Shown in pieces: positions 1 through 14,162 of a stretch of 64,000 nt of DNA (within the stretch, counting starts at the first letter, position 1; the number at the start of each line of letters is the position of its first letter). Under the pieces are notes generated by a model. That model did not search any database. It was given only the letters and a program-made list of their open reading frames with translations, and was not told the origin of the DNA. The translations under genes were made by a program, and so were the position numbers. The DNA is from Coturnix japonica (taxonomy: Eukaryota; Chordata; Aves; Galliformes; Phasianidae): assembly GCF_001577835.2 (NCBI RefSeq), contig NC_029519.1:74086440-74150439 (forward strand), in the 5' to 3' direction.

Positions 1-3000
1 AAAACAGTAAAGGGGTTATTTCTCATATGTGGGACTCCTATAGATTACTCTGTAGATGTGTAACAAGGAAAGCTCCATCTTAGATGGACTCATTTAAAAT
101 TTTTAAGTATTCCAGTGGTGACTCTATGCTTCCAAGTTTACACAGGTCCTGTGTTAGTGTGTTACTGGCAGCATCTTTCAGGAAGCATTTGCAACAAATT
201 CAGCAGTCCGACAGAGCAGCCTCCAGGTAAACAGTCATTCACCTCAACTGATAGTTTCTCTTTCATTTAAATCAAATGGTTTTGGGCAGAAGGCCTGAGC
301 AGTCTGTACTCCCTCCTGCAGAGCATACGCTGCTGCTTGCTCCAGAGACAGCCTCAATAACAGGACCACACTGATGCGCTCTGCTAAACTCATAGCTTAT
401 TCAGCTCCACACAGAAAACAAGCCTGTAATTAAATTGTTCAAAATTTGAAGATCAGTGTGTTTTGCCTTCCCTTCAGACCTAATTACTTGCCAAAACACT
501 CTGTGCGCAGGGTGGGAATTAATATTAATTAGGAATCATCTTGAACTGCAGATTACAGCCATTATAGGCAGAGGAAATGATTATGAGATTTATGCAACTC
601 ACATCTTTAAAAAAAAATATAATTACAACAACAAAGCCCTTTCTCACAGTATACATAAAGAGGCCAGATACAGACATTTGTTCCAGGTTAATGTCAGCCT
701 TAATTGACTACATTCCACAGGGTTCATCCCGGTTTATACCACAGCAAGTGACAGGAGGGGAAAGCCCATTGTGTTCTTCCGTGTAGTGATGGACTGGCTG
801 GCAATGTCACCCATGGTGATTTTTCATCAGCTGGGGGAATTTTGAAAATGGTCTCAGCCGATCTGGCACGCTGTCAGATGGCTATTGGTATCAACAGCTC
901 CTTTTTCTCAAGGTGTGCTGAGATACTCCTCATGTTCCTTCTAAGACAGGAGGCAGAGCTGGGCTAATAGCTCCCAGTTGAAGAGCATGTTTAGGGCAGT
1001 TTTCTGGTCCCAAAGCAGAAGCAGAGTGCTTGGTGTAGTGCTGAGTGCTGGCGAGCTCAGCATGGATGGTGTTGGCCAAGGGAATGTGCAAGTCCAAGCT
1101 TTTGCTCCATAGGGAGAAAGTATTTCAGGACAACATAGCAGCAGGTGATATTCTTCCTCAGTGTGATGTCAATAACCTAGACTGTTTTCAGAAGATCTAA
1201 ACATATCACAGTTTGCCATTGACTAAGTCAGAAGGAGGCCTTCAGAGACACCTAATCATGTGAAACAGCAGGCTCAGGAAATACAATTGAATTCTGGGAG
1301 AATATGAGATGCAAATGGAAATGCCAGTTGGCCGTCCTTTGTTTAGTAACTCCCAGAAGAGAACAAGATGATGGGGTGTGGAATGTCTTGTCCAGTGTTG
1401 GATGCTGTCCCTTAACAGTTCATGCTAACAACAGAAGATATTTTTAATTCAGGCTTTCTGGTAACAGTATCAGTTGCTGGCAAAATATATGCTAGGTTGC
1501 CAGCTTCTCTTTTACATTTGAGACTTAAAGGAATGGAATTTCATGTGCAACCTAAAAGATCAGATTCTGTGATGGGAAGTATGGAAAATCTTCTGAAGGC
1601 CAATATTAGTAGTATTTATTTATTTATTTATTTTGGAAGCAAGTTGAATATAAATATTTAAAAAAAAATTGAACTAAAATACAAAAAGCATCAGTTCCTG
1701 CACTTAAGGTTCTCAAGTCTTAGAAAAGTGGCAGCACTTGTTTCCAAATGCTAATGATATATGGCTGTCTGTTTATGAATTGGTTGCTACTAAAATGAAG
1801 AACATGTATACATATATTACAATCAAAATGGCAGTCTGACTCTTGCTTTTAATAGTAAATGCAAAACATATCTCCTTTTATTTCTAATATAGCACTTTTT
1901 GTTGCATGTATTGCTGCATTGTTCTTGGTATACTGTCTTACATTACTGTAACTCAAGTGCTTTTTGGTCACCAATTTCAAAGATCGGTATCCCTTGTTAA
2001 TAGGAATAAAACAACATATTTCTACAGCAGCAATGATGAGCCAATGAAGTGTATGGCTCTATGTGTTTCAAGGAAAAAAACAGTGAATTTTACTTAAATG
2101 TGTCCCACTATTTGAATTTGAAAGTCACAAGGAAGACACTGAATGAACAAAACAGTGAAAATGTCAGCAGCTGGTTCCTTACTTGATGAATTCAATAATT
2201 AATATAATGAAGAAAAGAGAATGATATTCAAATATCTTCTGTATTTGATCCTGATAACAAGTGGTGAAGCAAACACTTCTGTTACAGGTTTGCATTACTC
2301 AGACTTGAAAATTTTGTGATGTTTGTAGAATTAATCAAATTGTTAAATACGAAATTTCAGCAGAATGAGTATTGACCAATGAGGAAAGTAATGTATTTCT
2401 AACATGAATAAATCTAATCAGTGCTATAAAGGATCTTACAGTCGTCTCCCTCCTTTACATGAAGCTGTGAGTTGTAGCAAAATAAAGTATCTTAAAATTG
2501 GCAAAAGATATAAATAAGCTGTTGCAGGATGATGTATCTTGGGCTAGAAAATATGTTTTTATATATATCTTGCATTAATTTTTAAAATGAAGGCTAAAAA
2601 AGAGCAACTATGGGAACGTATTGGGAAACTATTTTAAAATATGTTGAAGGTAGAAACTGGTAAGACTTATGAGAGACTTTTTCATTCAAAATACCTCTTC
2701 CTATAGTACTGAATGATTGGCATTATAATGTCGCCTGCAAACCACAGTACATCCCTTTATGGCTTCATTTACTGGAAATGTTTTCAATTTGGAGTCACTG
2801 TAGGAAAGACCTTTTTAAATAATCTGGAGTCTTCAGGAGAAAGAAAAAAGAAATGGCATATGAGACAAGAAGTTCCAGTTACAGTGATGTGACGCAGAAT
2901 GTTTAATAAGAGAGATTTTTCTACTGTGAATATACATATTTGATCTGATCCAACCATCTTACTCAAAGAATATGATTTTTTATTAATCTGTAATCATACA

Positions 3001-3423
3001 ATATTTTGCATCTCAGATGACTTCAGTAAAAATACCATTACCTTACTAATGGGAAGTACTTATTTTATACAGTTGTATTAAAATTTTGAATGTCAATTTC
3101 ATAAGACATTTCGAAATTTCTCAGTTGTTTTCACCTTCAAATGGGACAAGACAAAAAGGCTTGGTTCAGTTGTCTAAACCTAGATGCCATAATGTCCAGT
3201 TAGTGCTCCAGCAGTATCAGCTTTAGGCTATGTTGCCAAAATTTAGGCAAACAAATAAGCCTTTATGCATCTTCTCAAATCAAAAGTATTTGTTTCAGTC
3301 ATAGAATATGATGTTTTATTTTAAAGTTTTCCCATAGAAAAAAATAAGTGGGAGCAAAAAAACTCTGATGTTGTGGATTTTCTATCAGAAGTACTTAAAC
3401 TCTCTCCTATAAGAAAGAAGGAG
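1..3423. other. Unique AT-rich DNA without recognisable gene
   Basis: No coding region or repeat family is recognised. A (TTTA)n microsatellite is at 1613-1634. TAAT-rich homeodomain-like sites occur at about 518-531. The short open frames have no domain. Confidence 0.6.
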
Positions 3424-3700
3424 GCAGGATAGGACAAGGGGAAATGGTTGCAAACTAAAAGAGGAGAAATTTAGGTTGGCTATAAGGCATAGGTTTTATA
3501 TGATAAGGGCATTGAAGGACTGGAACAGGTTGCCCAGAGAGGTGACGGGTGCTTTGTCCCTGGAGATTTTCAAGGTCAGGCTGAATGGGGCTCTGAGCAA
3601 CCTGATGGAGCTGTAGGTGTCCCTGTTCATTGCAGGGGAGTTGGACTAGATGGCCTTTAAAGGACTCTTCCAACTCAAACAATTCTATGAATCTATGATC
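3424..3700 (+). mobile_element. CR1 LINE, 5'-truncated, 3' end
   Basis: It starts in the GGACAAGGGGAAATGG segment just downstream of the CR1 ORF2 and runs through the conserved 3' UTR (GGAACAGGTTGCCCAGAGAGG, then CTTCCAACTC) to an ATTCTATGAATCTATG tail. Typical dead-on-arrival insertion. Confidence 0.92.
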
Positions 3701-6700
3701 TAATGATGGAGAGATATCAACAAAAGTTTCAATCAGTGATTTTTCTAGCATGTGCTTCAACTTTGTGAGGTATCTGCTTGACATGCTGGCAGAGACATTC
3801 CAAATAGTCTTTTAAAAACTTTTTACAATTTGGCAGTTAAAATGAAACCATGCATTTTCATTGCCTCAGAAATGATAGCTGTATCAGCAGGTACTAGTCT
3901 GGAAATAAGCATGATTTTCTCCTCACACCTAAAATGGTGGGACTGACATTTTATCAAGATATAAATTATTGCTGATTTTTGATAATAATTTGATTTTTAA
4001 ATAATAAGCCCAACGTAATGCATATTAAAGTCAACATTTCAATCTACAAAAGCAATCTAATTTATTGTTTTTTACTTCCTCTGTACATTGTATCTTTAAA
4101 ATGGTATATGAAAGCTGTTTTTGCCATACACTGGGTACACTGAAAGAATTATGCTTGCAATAAGTTTGCTGGCCAGCAACTCGAAGTAGAAACAGTATTT
4201 ACATAGGTGTTTAGTTTGCCAGTTCCTTGTATTATTGTTGTCCAGATTCTCCCCTGAAAGTACTTTTATTTAATCATATGGAAGGTGTAAAGATGAATAA
4301 ATATATCATGAAAATTGTATTTAAGATTGGAACATATCTCAGTTAATTCTATTCCTTCATTTCTCTGATGAGTGTGCTAACATTATTTAGTAAGAAGTGA
4401 GATGTATTAAACTAAATTATTTCTCCTCGTATAAGCTGGATTTTTTTCTGCATAAAAGAGGACTAGAGATTTTACTGTTCTTCAGTCTATAAAGATTTAT
4501 TAAGTAATATTTTTATGATAGGAAAAATCTAGGAAGGTAGTAAGATGCAGTGCAGTGTTACATTTTATCCTTCTCAGTGGTCCGGCGTTATACAGACAAT
4601 TAAAGAGAATAATTCTAGCAGAGTTCCAGTAAAAGAGAAGTTTAATGAGTTTGATCAATAGAAGTACTACAACAAATGCAAACCAAGTATATTATTACAT
4701 CTGGCAGATGATAAAGGGAGCAATCAGTTCCTCCCCCATTGAACAATGGTTCTTCATTCATCTTGTACTCTTTCACCACTGCACATTTTTACCCCAGTGA
4801 TTTATTGCTGCAGTTCCCGCCATGAACAAACTTCTCCCCTGTTGCACCACTGAATGCTTCCAGCTGTGGCAGCTGTGGTGTTGGTGTAGGATGCACATCG
4901 ATGGCAGATCATGTGCATCTGTGTCTCTCTTCCCACAGTGAGGCTGACCTCTGTTCTCAAAGGATCTGACTAGCATTTCCCTGAGAGGAAAATCAATGTA
5001 TTGCGTGAGAAAAGCCTTCTGTGAGCTTCCGTTGGGCTGCTTTGCCATAGTAATGACTATTAAAGTCAATGAGACAGATTTAGAACAAGCCTTTGCAATC
5101 TTATGCTTCTATGACAGATCATAGAAACCTTAAAATTCTTTTGCATGAAAACATTTTCAGGTGAACTAGAAAGGAATGAGCATGAACTGGGGCTCAGGTA
5201 CATCCCTTCATTTTAGGAAAAGAAAATCTTTAAGTGCTACACATGAAAACCAGAGTTATATATCTCAACCCAACATAACAGACAACACAGTCCTTCACTC
5301 TATTCATCAGACAAAGTCATTCACGTGTATATAAAGAAAATAAGACTTGTTAGGGCAGAGATAAAAATTCAAGGGCTCAGAGAAAGGCTGCTTTCTAGTT
5401 CTAAGAAAAACTTAAGCAAGGTGTGATAAAGAATGTCAGGATCGACATCATAAGATGTTGGTAGTCTCATGCGAAAGGCAGTTAGGAATGCTAGAGGGTT
5501 ATCTGCTAGCCTGCAGTCAATGAAACATAATTTTTCAGCTAATGATGGGGATCTTGACATGTTAAAGAAAGTTGCTTTAGCAATGAAAAAATATGATTGG
5601 GCCAGATGATCAAACAGACTAAATGCAGGGGAAGAAGCTGCTGTAAGAGGGCACTGCTGTCCATGGCACCGCACAGTGCCTACAATACTGCAGGAAGGGA
5701 ATGGGAAATAAGGATAGGCAGTGAGATGTTTTAGGAATTAATTGCATTTGCAGTATGTTTGATTGGGATGTCAAAGTAGCTCTTTCATTCGTTAGCTATA
5801 AAGGATTCCAGAATAACAGTATCATAAAACAGTTACTTTATCAATGGGTTAGAAAAGAGACTGCATGAAAGCCCAAAGATGATAAATATTCTTCTTTTTT
5901 TCGTGATAGAACAGTTGATTGGGAATATCAATACTTGTTTTGCCAGCAGTAAAGACCTTCCAGTCATTTCATGAGCATGAAAGATGTACGCAGTAATTAT
6001 CGCTTTTCTCTGTTATCAACTGTAATTCATAACACTATGGGATTTAGCTTTTACTTAGACATTTCCATTCCCTTTCAATCTGCCTCTTTTCAATTCTTTT
6101 CCTTATTTGTTTACTAAATGATTTAGTTAGATGTCAGTTGAGAGTCAGACGGAATGCTTTCCTGATGGTGCATTTTTCATTTCGTTCAATTTGACTATTT
6201 ACAATGTTATTTCATTTCAGCTTTAGATCATAGATCTGTTAAAATTGAGATTAGCATTTTCTGCAGCATCATAAAATGTCTTTTTGTTTTCTTAATCATT
6301 TTAGCAGTCAGGCTCAGGAAGTTCTTAACAAATGTTAATCTCACGCTTAGCATTTGGCTTTCATAAATGAAATCAGATGCAACAAAGAAGCAGGAAAACA
6401 AACTTCTCAGCAAGATCCAAGGAATCTGTGGTGTGTCATTGTATGTCCAGCACAGGGAGCCTACAAGGCCATCAGGAATTGTCAAGTGGCACATAAAAAA
6501 CAGGACAAGTCTTCTAAAAAGTTATAATAACTTTTTCAGGTTACAGCATTTCCTTCAAATCTATCATGAAAAGGACAGAGCAGTAAAAGAGGGAAAAGAT
6601 TATGAGAAGGCAAAATGCAATGCTTGGGTTTTCAGAATTGAACTAGAGGTAATCTGATTGATTAGGAGATGAGAAAGAAAAGTTGTAGTGAAAGAAGTAG

Positions 6701-9700
6701 AGGGAAGAAGAAATGGATGATGAAAACAGGGGTCTGAATTCAAGGAATTACATATGAGAATTACAAAGCTCCTTCTATCAAGAATAAAACTATGCACACC
6801 AACACACCACACACCTGCACACCCAACTCTTTGGGAAGTTAAATAACTTCAATTATAAAAGTGCTTGGAGGAAATAATAGTTAAACAAACAAATAAAAAA
6901 CATTGAGGGGGATACAAAACAAACAAATGAAAAAGCCAGCAGCAGCCATTGCAGTCACTGCTACAGCAAAAGCTTACTGGTCCTTTCATTCCCCGTGCTC
7001 TTCTCTGGGTTCACTCTGAGTGCAAACACTTTAATTCTGCTCCAAATATATGTGCTGAGAAAAGCTGAAATGCAAGCAGGAGATGAGCACAGCAAGCAGC
7101 TGCAATGTATGAACCATACAGCCTGGGCTACTGCAGCATTCAACCTCCTCATCCCCTCCAGTGATAAATAAAGAGGAAAGTTCATTACTTTTGAGAAACA
7201 GCTGTAGTTTAATGTTTGTAAAGAAGGTCCTGCGTAAATATCTGTTGCTTAGTTTTTGGTGATTTTTACCTCTTACAAAAAGCTCACAGAAATTGAAGTT
7301 ATCCTTTTTATTTCACTGTGTAGCAACAGCTTAGCTCCTTGATCGTAACATATGATAGAGGTATTGCTCTTGTTTTTTCTAAATTAAGAAATCTTTGCAA
7401 TGTACTCTAACAATCTTAGCTTCCCTTTAAGTACTGCTTATAGAAGTCTGAATTCCCCAATAAAAACAAAGGCGTGAAAGCCTTTGTGACTGTAATAAAT
7501 GATGCATTGACCATACTGATGTAGTATCAGTTTGGTCATGTAGCAGAAGTGCTGTGGCAATTATGCTTAGCTGTGCAGAAGGAGATCTGGGGAAACAGAT
7601 TTGCTCAGACATTAAAAAATGCACTGTGCGTACAAAGAATACATTGGTCACATCTTTGTTATTTAAGAAAGGAGTTTATCTTGTTTCCTGTTTAGTCTAT
7701 AAGGAAATATAATTCTAAAAGTTAAAATGTGCACTTTTTCAAGTCTTTAAGTATATGCCTGTCAGATATTATTTTTTGTACCGAAGAAAAACAAGGAGGG
7801 AATTGGCATGTAAAATCCCAGCCTCCAGTGCGGTCTGTTTGGTCTAGGCAGGAGATGAAGACCATCAGTCACATCTATGTGATCTGAGGCAGATGACCAC
7901 ATACTAACTCTGCCCACTGTCTGGAGTCTATCTCCTTTTTAAAGGCATTTAGATAAACTTCTCATTGACTCAGCCAGTAAGTCTCAGTAGACTGGTGCTA
8001 GCTCATGCCTTCTAGCTTACATGTCATCACTCCATGAATTCAACATGTGGTTCAATATAGGTTACAGACTGCTAGAGGCAACTCAGCAAAAGGATTGTTA
8101 CTGATGATCTTAACATTCCTTATACCCTCACCAGATGGCTTCCCCCCCCAGTAAATCTCACTGAGGTTTATGAACAAAATTTTAAGATTGATTCTCCTTG
8201 GAAGCTCATATAGTCTGATATAAATGCTTTTGTAGTTTTTATCACCTGAGCAGGGTGTCAGGAAGCACATTTTATCCAATAAATTCTAAGCCAAATTGAT
8301 TTGTACTACAAGAAAAAATGAGCCAAGTCTGTAAATGTCTAACATTAGATTTTTTAATATATTACTTTTTCGTTTGGAGTTTGAGCTGTGTGAAATTTTC
8401 TTGGCTTCACAAAGTCCTGGATTAGTTTGGCAATTTTGAAACTTGTCTTGAATTTGAATCTGTTAATGTAATATAAATCAAAGTGTCAGGTACCAATTAA
8501 TCCTGATTAGCAAAAAGTGTATCCATCAATTCCATTATCTTGTCTCTCATTTTTGAGAGTGAAAGTTTGGTTTCCTTTCTATGTACTAAGAGAACCAGCT
8601 CTTACTGCTGTTGAGCAAGTGAAGATGTAAAATAAGAACAATATGAATGCAGCAGAACATCCTGAGCATGAGAATGTGTCTGTGTATATCTTCATTCTAA
8701 AAACTTGTCTTCCTCTAAGCATTTATATATGCTTGAATATTTCTGTGCAATTCAGCATAAAAACTGTTTTGCATAAAGTTATTCTCATGTGTATTTGCAG
8801 GATCGAGGCCAGAGAGAATAACCCAAATCAGTGCATCATTTTTAATTATGCTCTACTACATAAATAAACTCTCACTAGTTATCATTAATTTTTGATAAAG
8901 TAAAATATTATTTGAAGTAAAAACCTCAACTACCCTTGTTGCTCTGGAGTTGTTTTTTCAATTAAGGAAATATTTGAACCATTAAAGTGAATGCTAAATA
9001 TGATACGGATATTATGGATGCACAGTATTACATTCCAAAATACTTGCAGAAAATGAAAGCTTCCTTTCAACATTAATGGTGTAACAAATGTATTACCATC
9101 TTAGCAAACTTACTTAAAATTGACTATAAATTTCCTTCAAATGTAAAGTAGATTATTTTTTTTCAGCAGTGGAAATTCAAATACATATTTCAAGCTGATG
9201 ATTCTGTATGTGCCCTTCTGTATAAATAAAGCCATGCTCCAGCTCTCTGATTGAACAGCCACATCCCTAAACACATATGCACATAATACAGCTGTGACAA
9301 AAAGACTTTAATATCCAGATCTCTTTCTTTCTAGTGTGAAGGAGAACCATTATCCCATATCCTCGGGATACATTAAGCTATGCTGCTGGGTATCACAGAT
9401 ATGTACACAGTATCCTAATGTGTACATGCATACATTTCATACATATATATTTGATTAAATGTATCCATTGTCCTGTACTTCTCTGTCTGCACTTTTATTT
9501 GAGGGCAAAATAGTCAGAGCCATCTCCACTTCCCTGGGAAGCTCAAACCAGTTAGAAGGAACCTCCCAGTACCCATTACAATTTAACTCATCTTACTTTA
9601 AATTTTCTCATAGCTTTCTTGGCCTGCTCAAGCTACTATCAGAATTGAAGTATTTGATCACAACCCTTAGTAAAAATACCTCAAAAGAGCAGCTTTGCGA

Positions 9701-9716
9701 TCTGATTTAAGCTGAA
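3701..9716. other. Unique AT-rich DNA without recognisable gene
   Basis: About 6 kb with no recognised exon, RNA gene or repeat family. Short C8 and AT-rich tracts only. Open frames here are short and show no domain. Confidence 0.55.
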
Positions 9717-9872
9717 TAGATTCATAGACTGGTGAAGGTTGGAAGGAAGTTCTGGATATCATGTATTTCAGCCTCCTGCTGAAAGCAAAGCCATCTTCAA
9801 AGATGGATTGAGTTGCTCTGAGTCTTCTCCAACTAAGTTTTAAAAGTCTCCAAGGATGGAGATTTCACCCAA
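9717..9872 (-). mobile_element. CR1 LINE 3' part, left half of a split copy
   Basis: Reverse-oriented CR1 3' end (TTCATAGACTGGTGAAGGTTGG...) running to a diverged form of the CTCCAGGGATGGTGACTCCACC segment. The next part of the CR1 consensus resumes at about 10717, so the two pieces look like one copy interrupted by an insertion. Confidence 0.7.
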
Positions 9873-10716
9873 CTGTTAAAGTGTACAGATAAAAAGAACA
9901 CAAATTTTAAAGATAAACATAATTTATTAGACCAGCAGATACAGCTGAACTAAACAGGAAAACTTTCAAATCTACACCTCTTCAGAACTTGCGGATAAAT
10001 TAGCATTTAGGGTTGATCCAGTGCTGATAATGACATCAAAGCCATTATTAGCAACAGCCATAAGCATTAAAGCTGACCGTTGCCTTGAAATGAAAATGAA
10101 AATTTCAAGGATCAAAGCAAGGTGCTGCAGAAGGCAATGCTGCGTATCATGTTCAGACCTGGAGGAGCGTGGTATGCAACAAAAAGGAGGTTCATTAATG
10201 GATTTGGAAAACAGTGAGGGTATCAGGACTGAGGGACTGCAGTTCTTTTGTCACTATCAGATTTCATCCAAAGGCTGCAAGTCTTCAGTATGCCTCCTTC
10301 GCACTCTCTTCTGTCAGTGAAGATTGTTAACTTAGTTGTCATCACATAAAGGGTCACAGCCCAGAGGAAACCTCTTTGGAAAACTGAGTAACGGTCTGTT
10401 CTGTATGAACAACCCTGTGTGGAGCCAGAAGTTGGACTTAGTGATCCTAAACAGTCCCTTCCAACTCAGGATGTTCTATGTACATGCAAACAGGATCTAC
10501 ATTCTCTGCAGTACTCTAAATAGCCTTGATCTACAAGTGCTCAAGTGATCGTTCCTTAATTTTCCACTTTTAATGCGCTGTTTTGCAGCACTACTATAAT
10601 ACTATAATGAGGCATGCTGGGACCCTACAGAATTTAGGATTTCTGAATTCCACTCAGTCTATAATCAGGCTGTCTTACTAAAATATTTCTCCTAGGAAAT
10701 GCCAAAATACTACATT
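9873..10716. other. Insert of about 840 bp of unknown identity within a CR1
   Basis: Sequence between two consecutive CR1 segments. It is mostly unrecognised and carries a short plus-strand CR1 3' end at 10409-10480. Flanks GATTTCACCCA (left) and GACTCCACCAC (right) could be a diverged target duplication, but they may only reflect shared CR1 consensus. Confidence 0.4.
10409..10480 (+). mobile_element. CR1 LINE 3' end, short
   Basis: CCTGTGTGGAGCCAG, then GTTGGACTTAGTGATCCT and CCTTCCAACTCAGGAT: the 3' terminus of the CR1 subfamily whose consensus reads 'gtggagccaggagttggact'. Only about 70 bp are recognisable. Confidence 0.75.
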
Positions 10717-10803
10717 TGACTCCACCACCTTCCTGGGTAGCCTGTTCCTGTGCCTCACCACTCTTTCTGAGAAGGATTTTTTCCTAATATCCAACCTGAG
10801 TTA
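10717..10803 (-). mobile_element. CR1 LINE, right half of the split copy
   Basis: ACTCCACCACCTTCCTGGG through TTTCCTAATATCCAACCTGA matches the CR1 3' UTR in reverse. It takes up the consensus where the 9717-9872 piece stops. Confidence 0.8.
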
Positions 10804-12639
10804 TTCAGGTGAGAAAGGTAAACAGATCTGTAGCCGTGGTTTTATACAGCACTTGGTAAAATTCTGACAAACTAGAAATGATGTAACAGAGCCATTTGAA
10901 TTGGGGAGCTCTGGAATTGGAAACAAGGCTTTAAATGAAAGAAATTTTTATCAAGACTTCTATGCATTAAGTTGTGTACTCTATCAATACCACAGATTTG
11001 TGTAGCATTTCTGTTCAAGTCTCTCAGACACTATGATGGATCAAACTTTGCCATAGGATCATTATTTCATGAAAGTCACTGATGACAAGGCATCAACCCA
11101 CATAACTAAGTCAAAAAAAACACCTGTTAAGGTTTGCAAAGGCAGTGGGATGTCTGATGTACAGTACTGTGGCTACTCAGGGTTATAAAAGCTGTTGTAT
11201 TGACAGGCCTCAAACTACAAGACTCACGATCAGGCTGGAGTAATTGTATATAACATCTTTTGGGGGTGCAGTAAGGATAGCACAACTGTATTTTTCCCAT
11301 GCTTTAACTTTTTGATTTATCTAACAGATTTCTGTGTACCTGAGCAAGATGGATTAGCTTAATCTGAATAAGTGCTTGGTAGTCTGTGGACTGGACATTT
11401 CTAGTCAATGTGCAGAAAAACTTGCTCTTGGGTTTTGATTCATCTCTTCCTAAAATAGACACATATATTTGGTCAGATAAGTTTCCCTCCATTGGCTAGA
11501 AGTTCGGCTTTAAGATTACTTGGACACAGGGGCTTATGTCACAAATGTCTTAATTTAAGAGAACTGAATATCCTTAGTTGTTTAAAGTGTTATATACATA
11601 TCAATACAAATGAGAGCTGATTTGGATAATGAATGAGCAGTCTAAATCAGGAGTAGGCATCTATGGTTTTCTTCTAGTGTCAAATCAGTGTATGTAAGAT
11701 CAAACTCAGTCTGATAGTGCCGAAACTGAGCTAAGACACTCAAGAAAGCATGAAAAGAACCTAACATCTAAGAAAATTCAAGGTTAAATCTTCTGTCTGT
11801 AAAATAAAAACTGATATGCTCCTTTCAAAATATATTCTAGGCCACGTCTCAGGTAGAAAAAAGATGGCTTCCTTTGATGCTAGTCCTATGAATGAAGCAA
11901 CATTTCACCAGTGAACATCAAACAGAATAGATTGATTGCTCCACATTTAATAATTTTGATTCATCTGAAAACATTCACTAACACTGACTTCTATCAGAAA
12001 AATCCTCTGCAAGAATTCTGAATAGAGGCTTGAAATGCTGGAATTTCCAGGTGAATTCCCTGATCCCAGGGTTATGGTTATTCTGTGACAAAACATCCTT
12101 ATTTCACTGGCAAAAGTTACAAAACATAATTCTTCCTCTCAGAAAACAATGCAAAAGTAAAAGATTGAAAACCTGAATATTTCTATATCTCTGTTAAAAC
12201 AATATACTTTTTTTTTTTTCTTTCCCCCAGATAGCTTCAGTTTAAATTTATTATATATGGTATTACCAATTATTCATAGCCCAGCCTCAAAGCCTGATGT
12301 CACAGAGAGCTGACATTCTGTCATGCTGATCCCAGAATCAGACAGATCTATTTAGGTCAAGGTATTACTGCAGTATAGAGATTGTCTTCCAGATAGTAAT
12401 TTCTTGCAGTTCCTGCATGGAAATACAAATTTCAAATCCATTTAAATGATGCTGGTCTGGTTTCAGGCAGGGTCTGTATGGCACTTGTGACAATAAGCAA
12501 TTCTTTGATCTTTCCTTCCTGTTCCCCTTTCCATTTCCATTTCCATGGCTTGATATTTGAAGATTTTTTTACTCACCTTCACTAACTAGTGTCAGTTCCA
12601 TAGGTATTAATAGCTGTGGCAATGATTATGATCCAGCAT
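10804..12639. other. Unique AT-rich DNA
   Basis: No gene or repeat family recognised. A T-rich run lies at about 12209-12230. Confidence 0.55.
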
Positions 12640-12990
12640 ACTGTGTAATTTCTTGGAGGTTTATTAGTTGCGAAGTGGTTTCCCAGACAATCTCCACAAA
12701 AGAATTTACTTTTTGTTTCAGAAGTTTTTGAAAAGCATGAGCTATTTTTGCCTTACAGTATCTTACCTTCCCTCTGAACGTTCTCTGGGAAAATCCCAAA
12801 TGGCAATGAGATTGCATCAGTCATTTCTTTAACTGACTTGAACGAAATCCATCGGGGCCAGCAGTTATGAAGATTCAACTTGTCAAAGTGCTGTGATATC
12901 TCTTCTTTTTCTGTTCTGTGATGATTTATTTCTCTCTTAGTGATACTGAATGACCTAATGACTTCCTTCAATTTGCTTTGTTCAATGAAG
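12640..12990 (-). mobile_element. Ancient CR1/L3-type LINE reverse-transcriptase fragment
   Basis: Read on the minus strand, one frame gives TAGPDGFRSSQLKK, the GPDGI motif region at the start of a CR1-type RT. The neighbouring frame continues with KEMTDAISLPFGIFPENVQREGK, which parallels 'LADVIAKPLSIIFEKSWRTGEVP' of CR1 ORF2. The frame shift and several substitutions show a long-dead copy, older than the tailed CR1s in the window. Confidence 0.6.
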
Positions 12991-14162
12991 ACAGATGCAG
13001 AAAAACATCAAATACTTCCACCTTTTTTGTGTCATTTGTCAATAAAGTTGCATTTCACATTCTCGAAAGGATTAAAAACAAGCACAACTTTATTAAAGAT
13101 ACATCTTATAGATACATTAATATCTCAACAAAGAAAATCAAAGGAGCTAAATTACAATCGTCTTTTATTTATAGTATCTTGTGGCCTGAATGCAACCAGC
13201 TCGTGTTCATGAGGGTGGCAGAATGTTGACCCAATTGTTCAGTTGTTAGAAATTACAACAGTAACAGTAATTACTGTTAAAAACAGTAGTTTTTAACTTC
13301 TAAGCTTGCTGTGCATTCTTTTTTCAGAAATTGCTCATATTGCTTCCTTACGAGTCAGTGAAAGTGCTTATATGGATTAAGAGAAATAATTAAAGGCAGT
13401 TTTAAATCAGTTTAATCTAGCCACTCCATACCTCAAAGACATTCAAATATACTGTTACTTTGTGCATTTGCACTAATTAATACTTTAAAATAAAAAAAAT
13501 ACTTTAAAATAAACTAAAAATTAATGAAAGAGATAGACTGTACTTAGAACACAGCAGGCAGTTCTGTCTGTGAAATTTATTTTGCTTGGTGACAACGTTA
13601 ATATTTTAGAGATATTGATTTGAAATATACGCATTTAGCAGTAACCAAGATATGCACAATTATTGGTTAGCTACCTCAACAAAGCTAAAACATATCATTT
13701 ATGGGACACAGTGACATCTTGCAGTTACTCTTCATTGTCTGTATTCTTGATGGATGAAATAAGCACCTATTTTGGGTAGGATAGGTACACTTTTCCAAGC
13801 TTTCAGAACTACCTGTCAATTGCAACACATTTTAAAGAGAATTCAGGATGAGATCAACACTGTACATTTTCAGTGTACCTCACCTTCCCTTCAAGTTATG
13901 AATGTGACATCTATAACTTACCTAATTATTATGAAAGATATGATTCTTTAGTTTTTAGTTTTAGTAGTTTGGTCTGGTTTTGCTTTCGTTGGTTGATTCC
14001 TTTAGATTCTTTCCCCTTCCTTGTCACCATTCCTATGTACAGTAATGTCCAAAGCATTTAGAGAATGCTCCTTGTCATGCATTCTTGTGAAAATATACTC
14101 TCAGTGTAAAAACACAATCTAAAATGGCTTCAGTAAAGAAAATGAAATTCCCTGAAGGCATA
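12991..14162. other. Unique AT-rich DNA
   Basis: No recognised gene or repeat. A small local duplication (TACTTTAAAATAAA twice) lies at about 13481-13513. Confidence 0.5.

Noticed and set aside
3455-3784. Minus-strand frame of 109 codons
   Set aside because: Antisense translation of the CR1 3' end at 3424-3700.
5100-5160. GATCATAGAAACC near 5119 as a CR1 end
   Set aside because: Only a short match to the CR1 terminus; the following consensus is absent.
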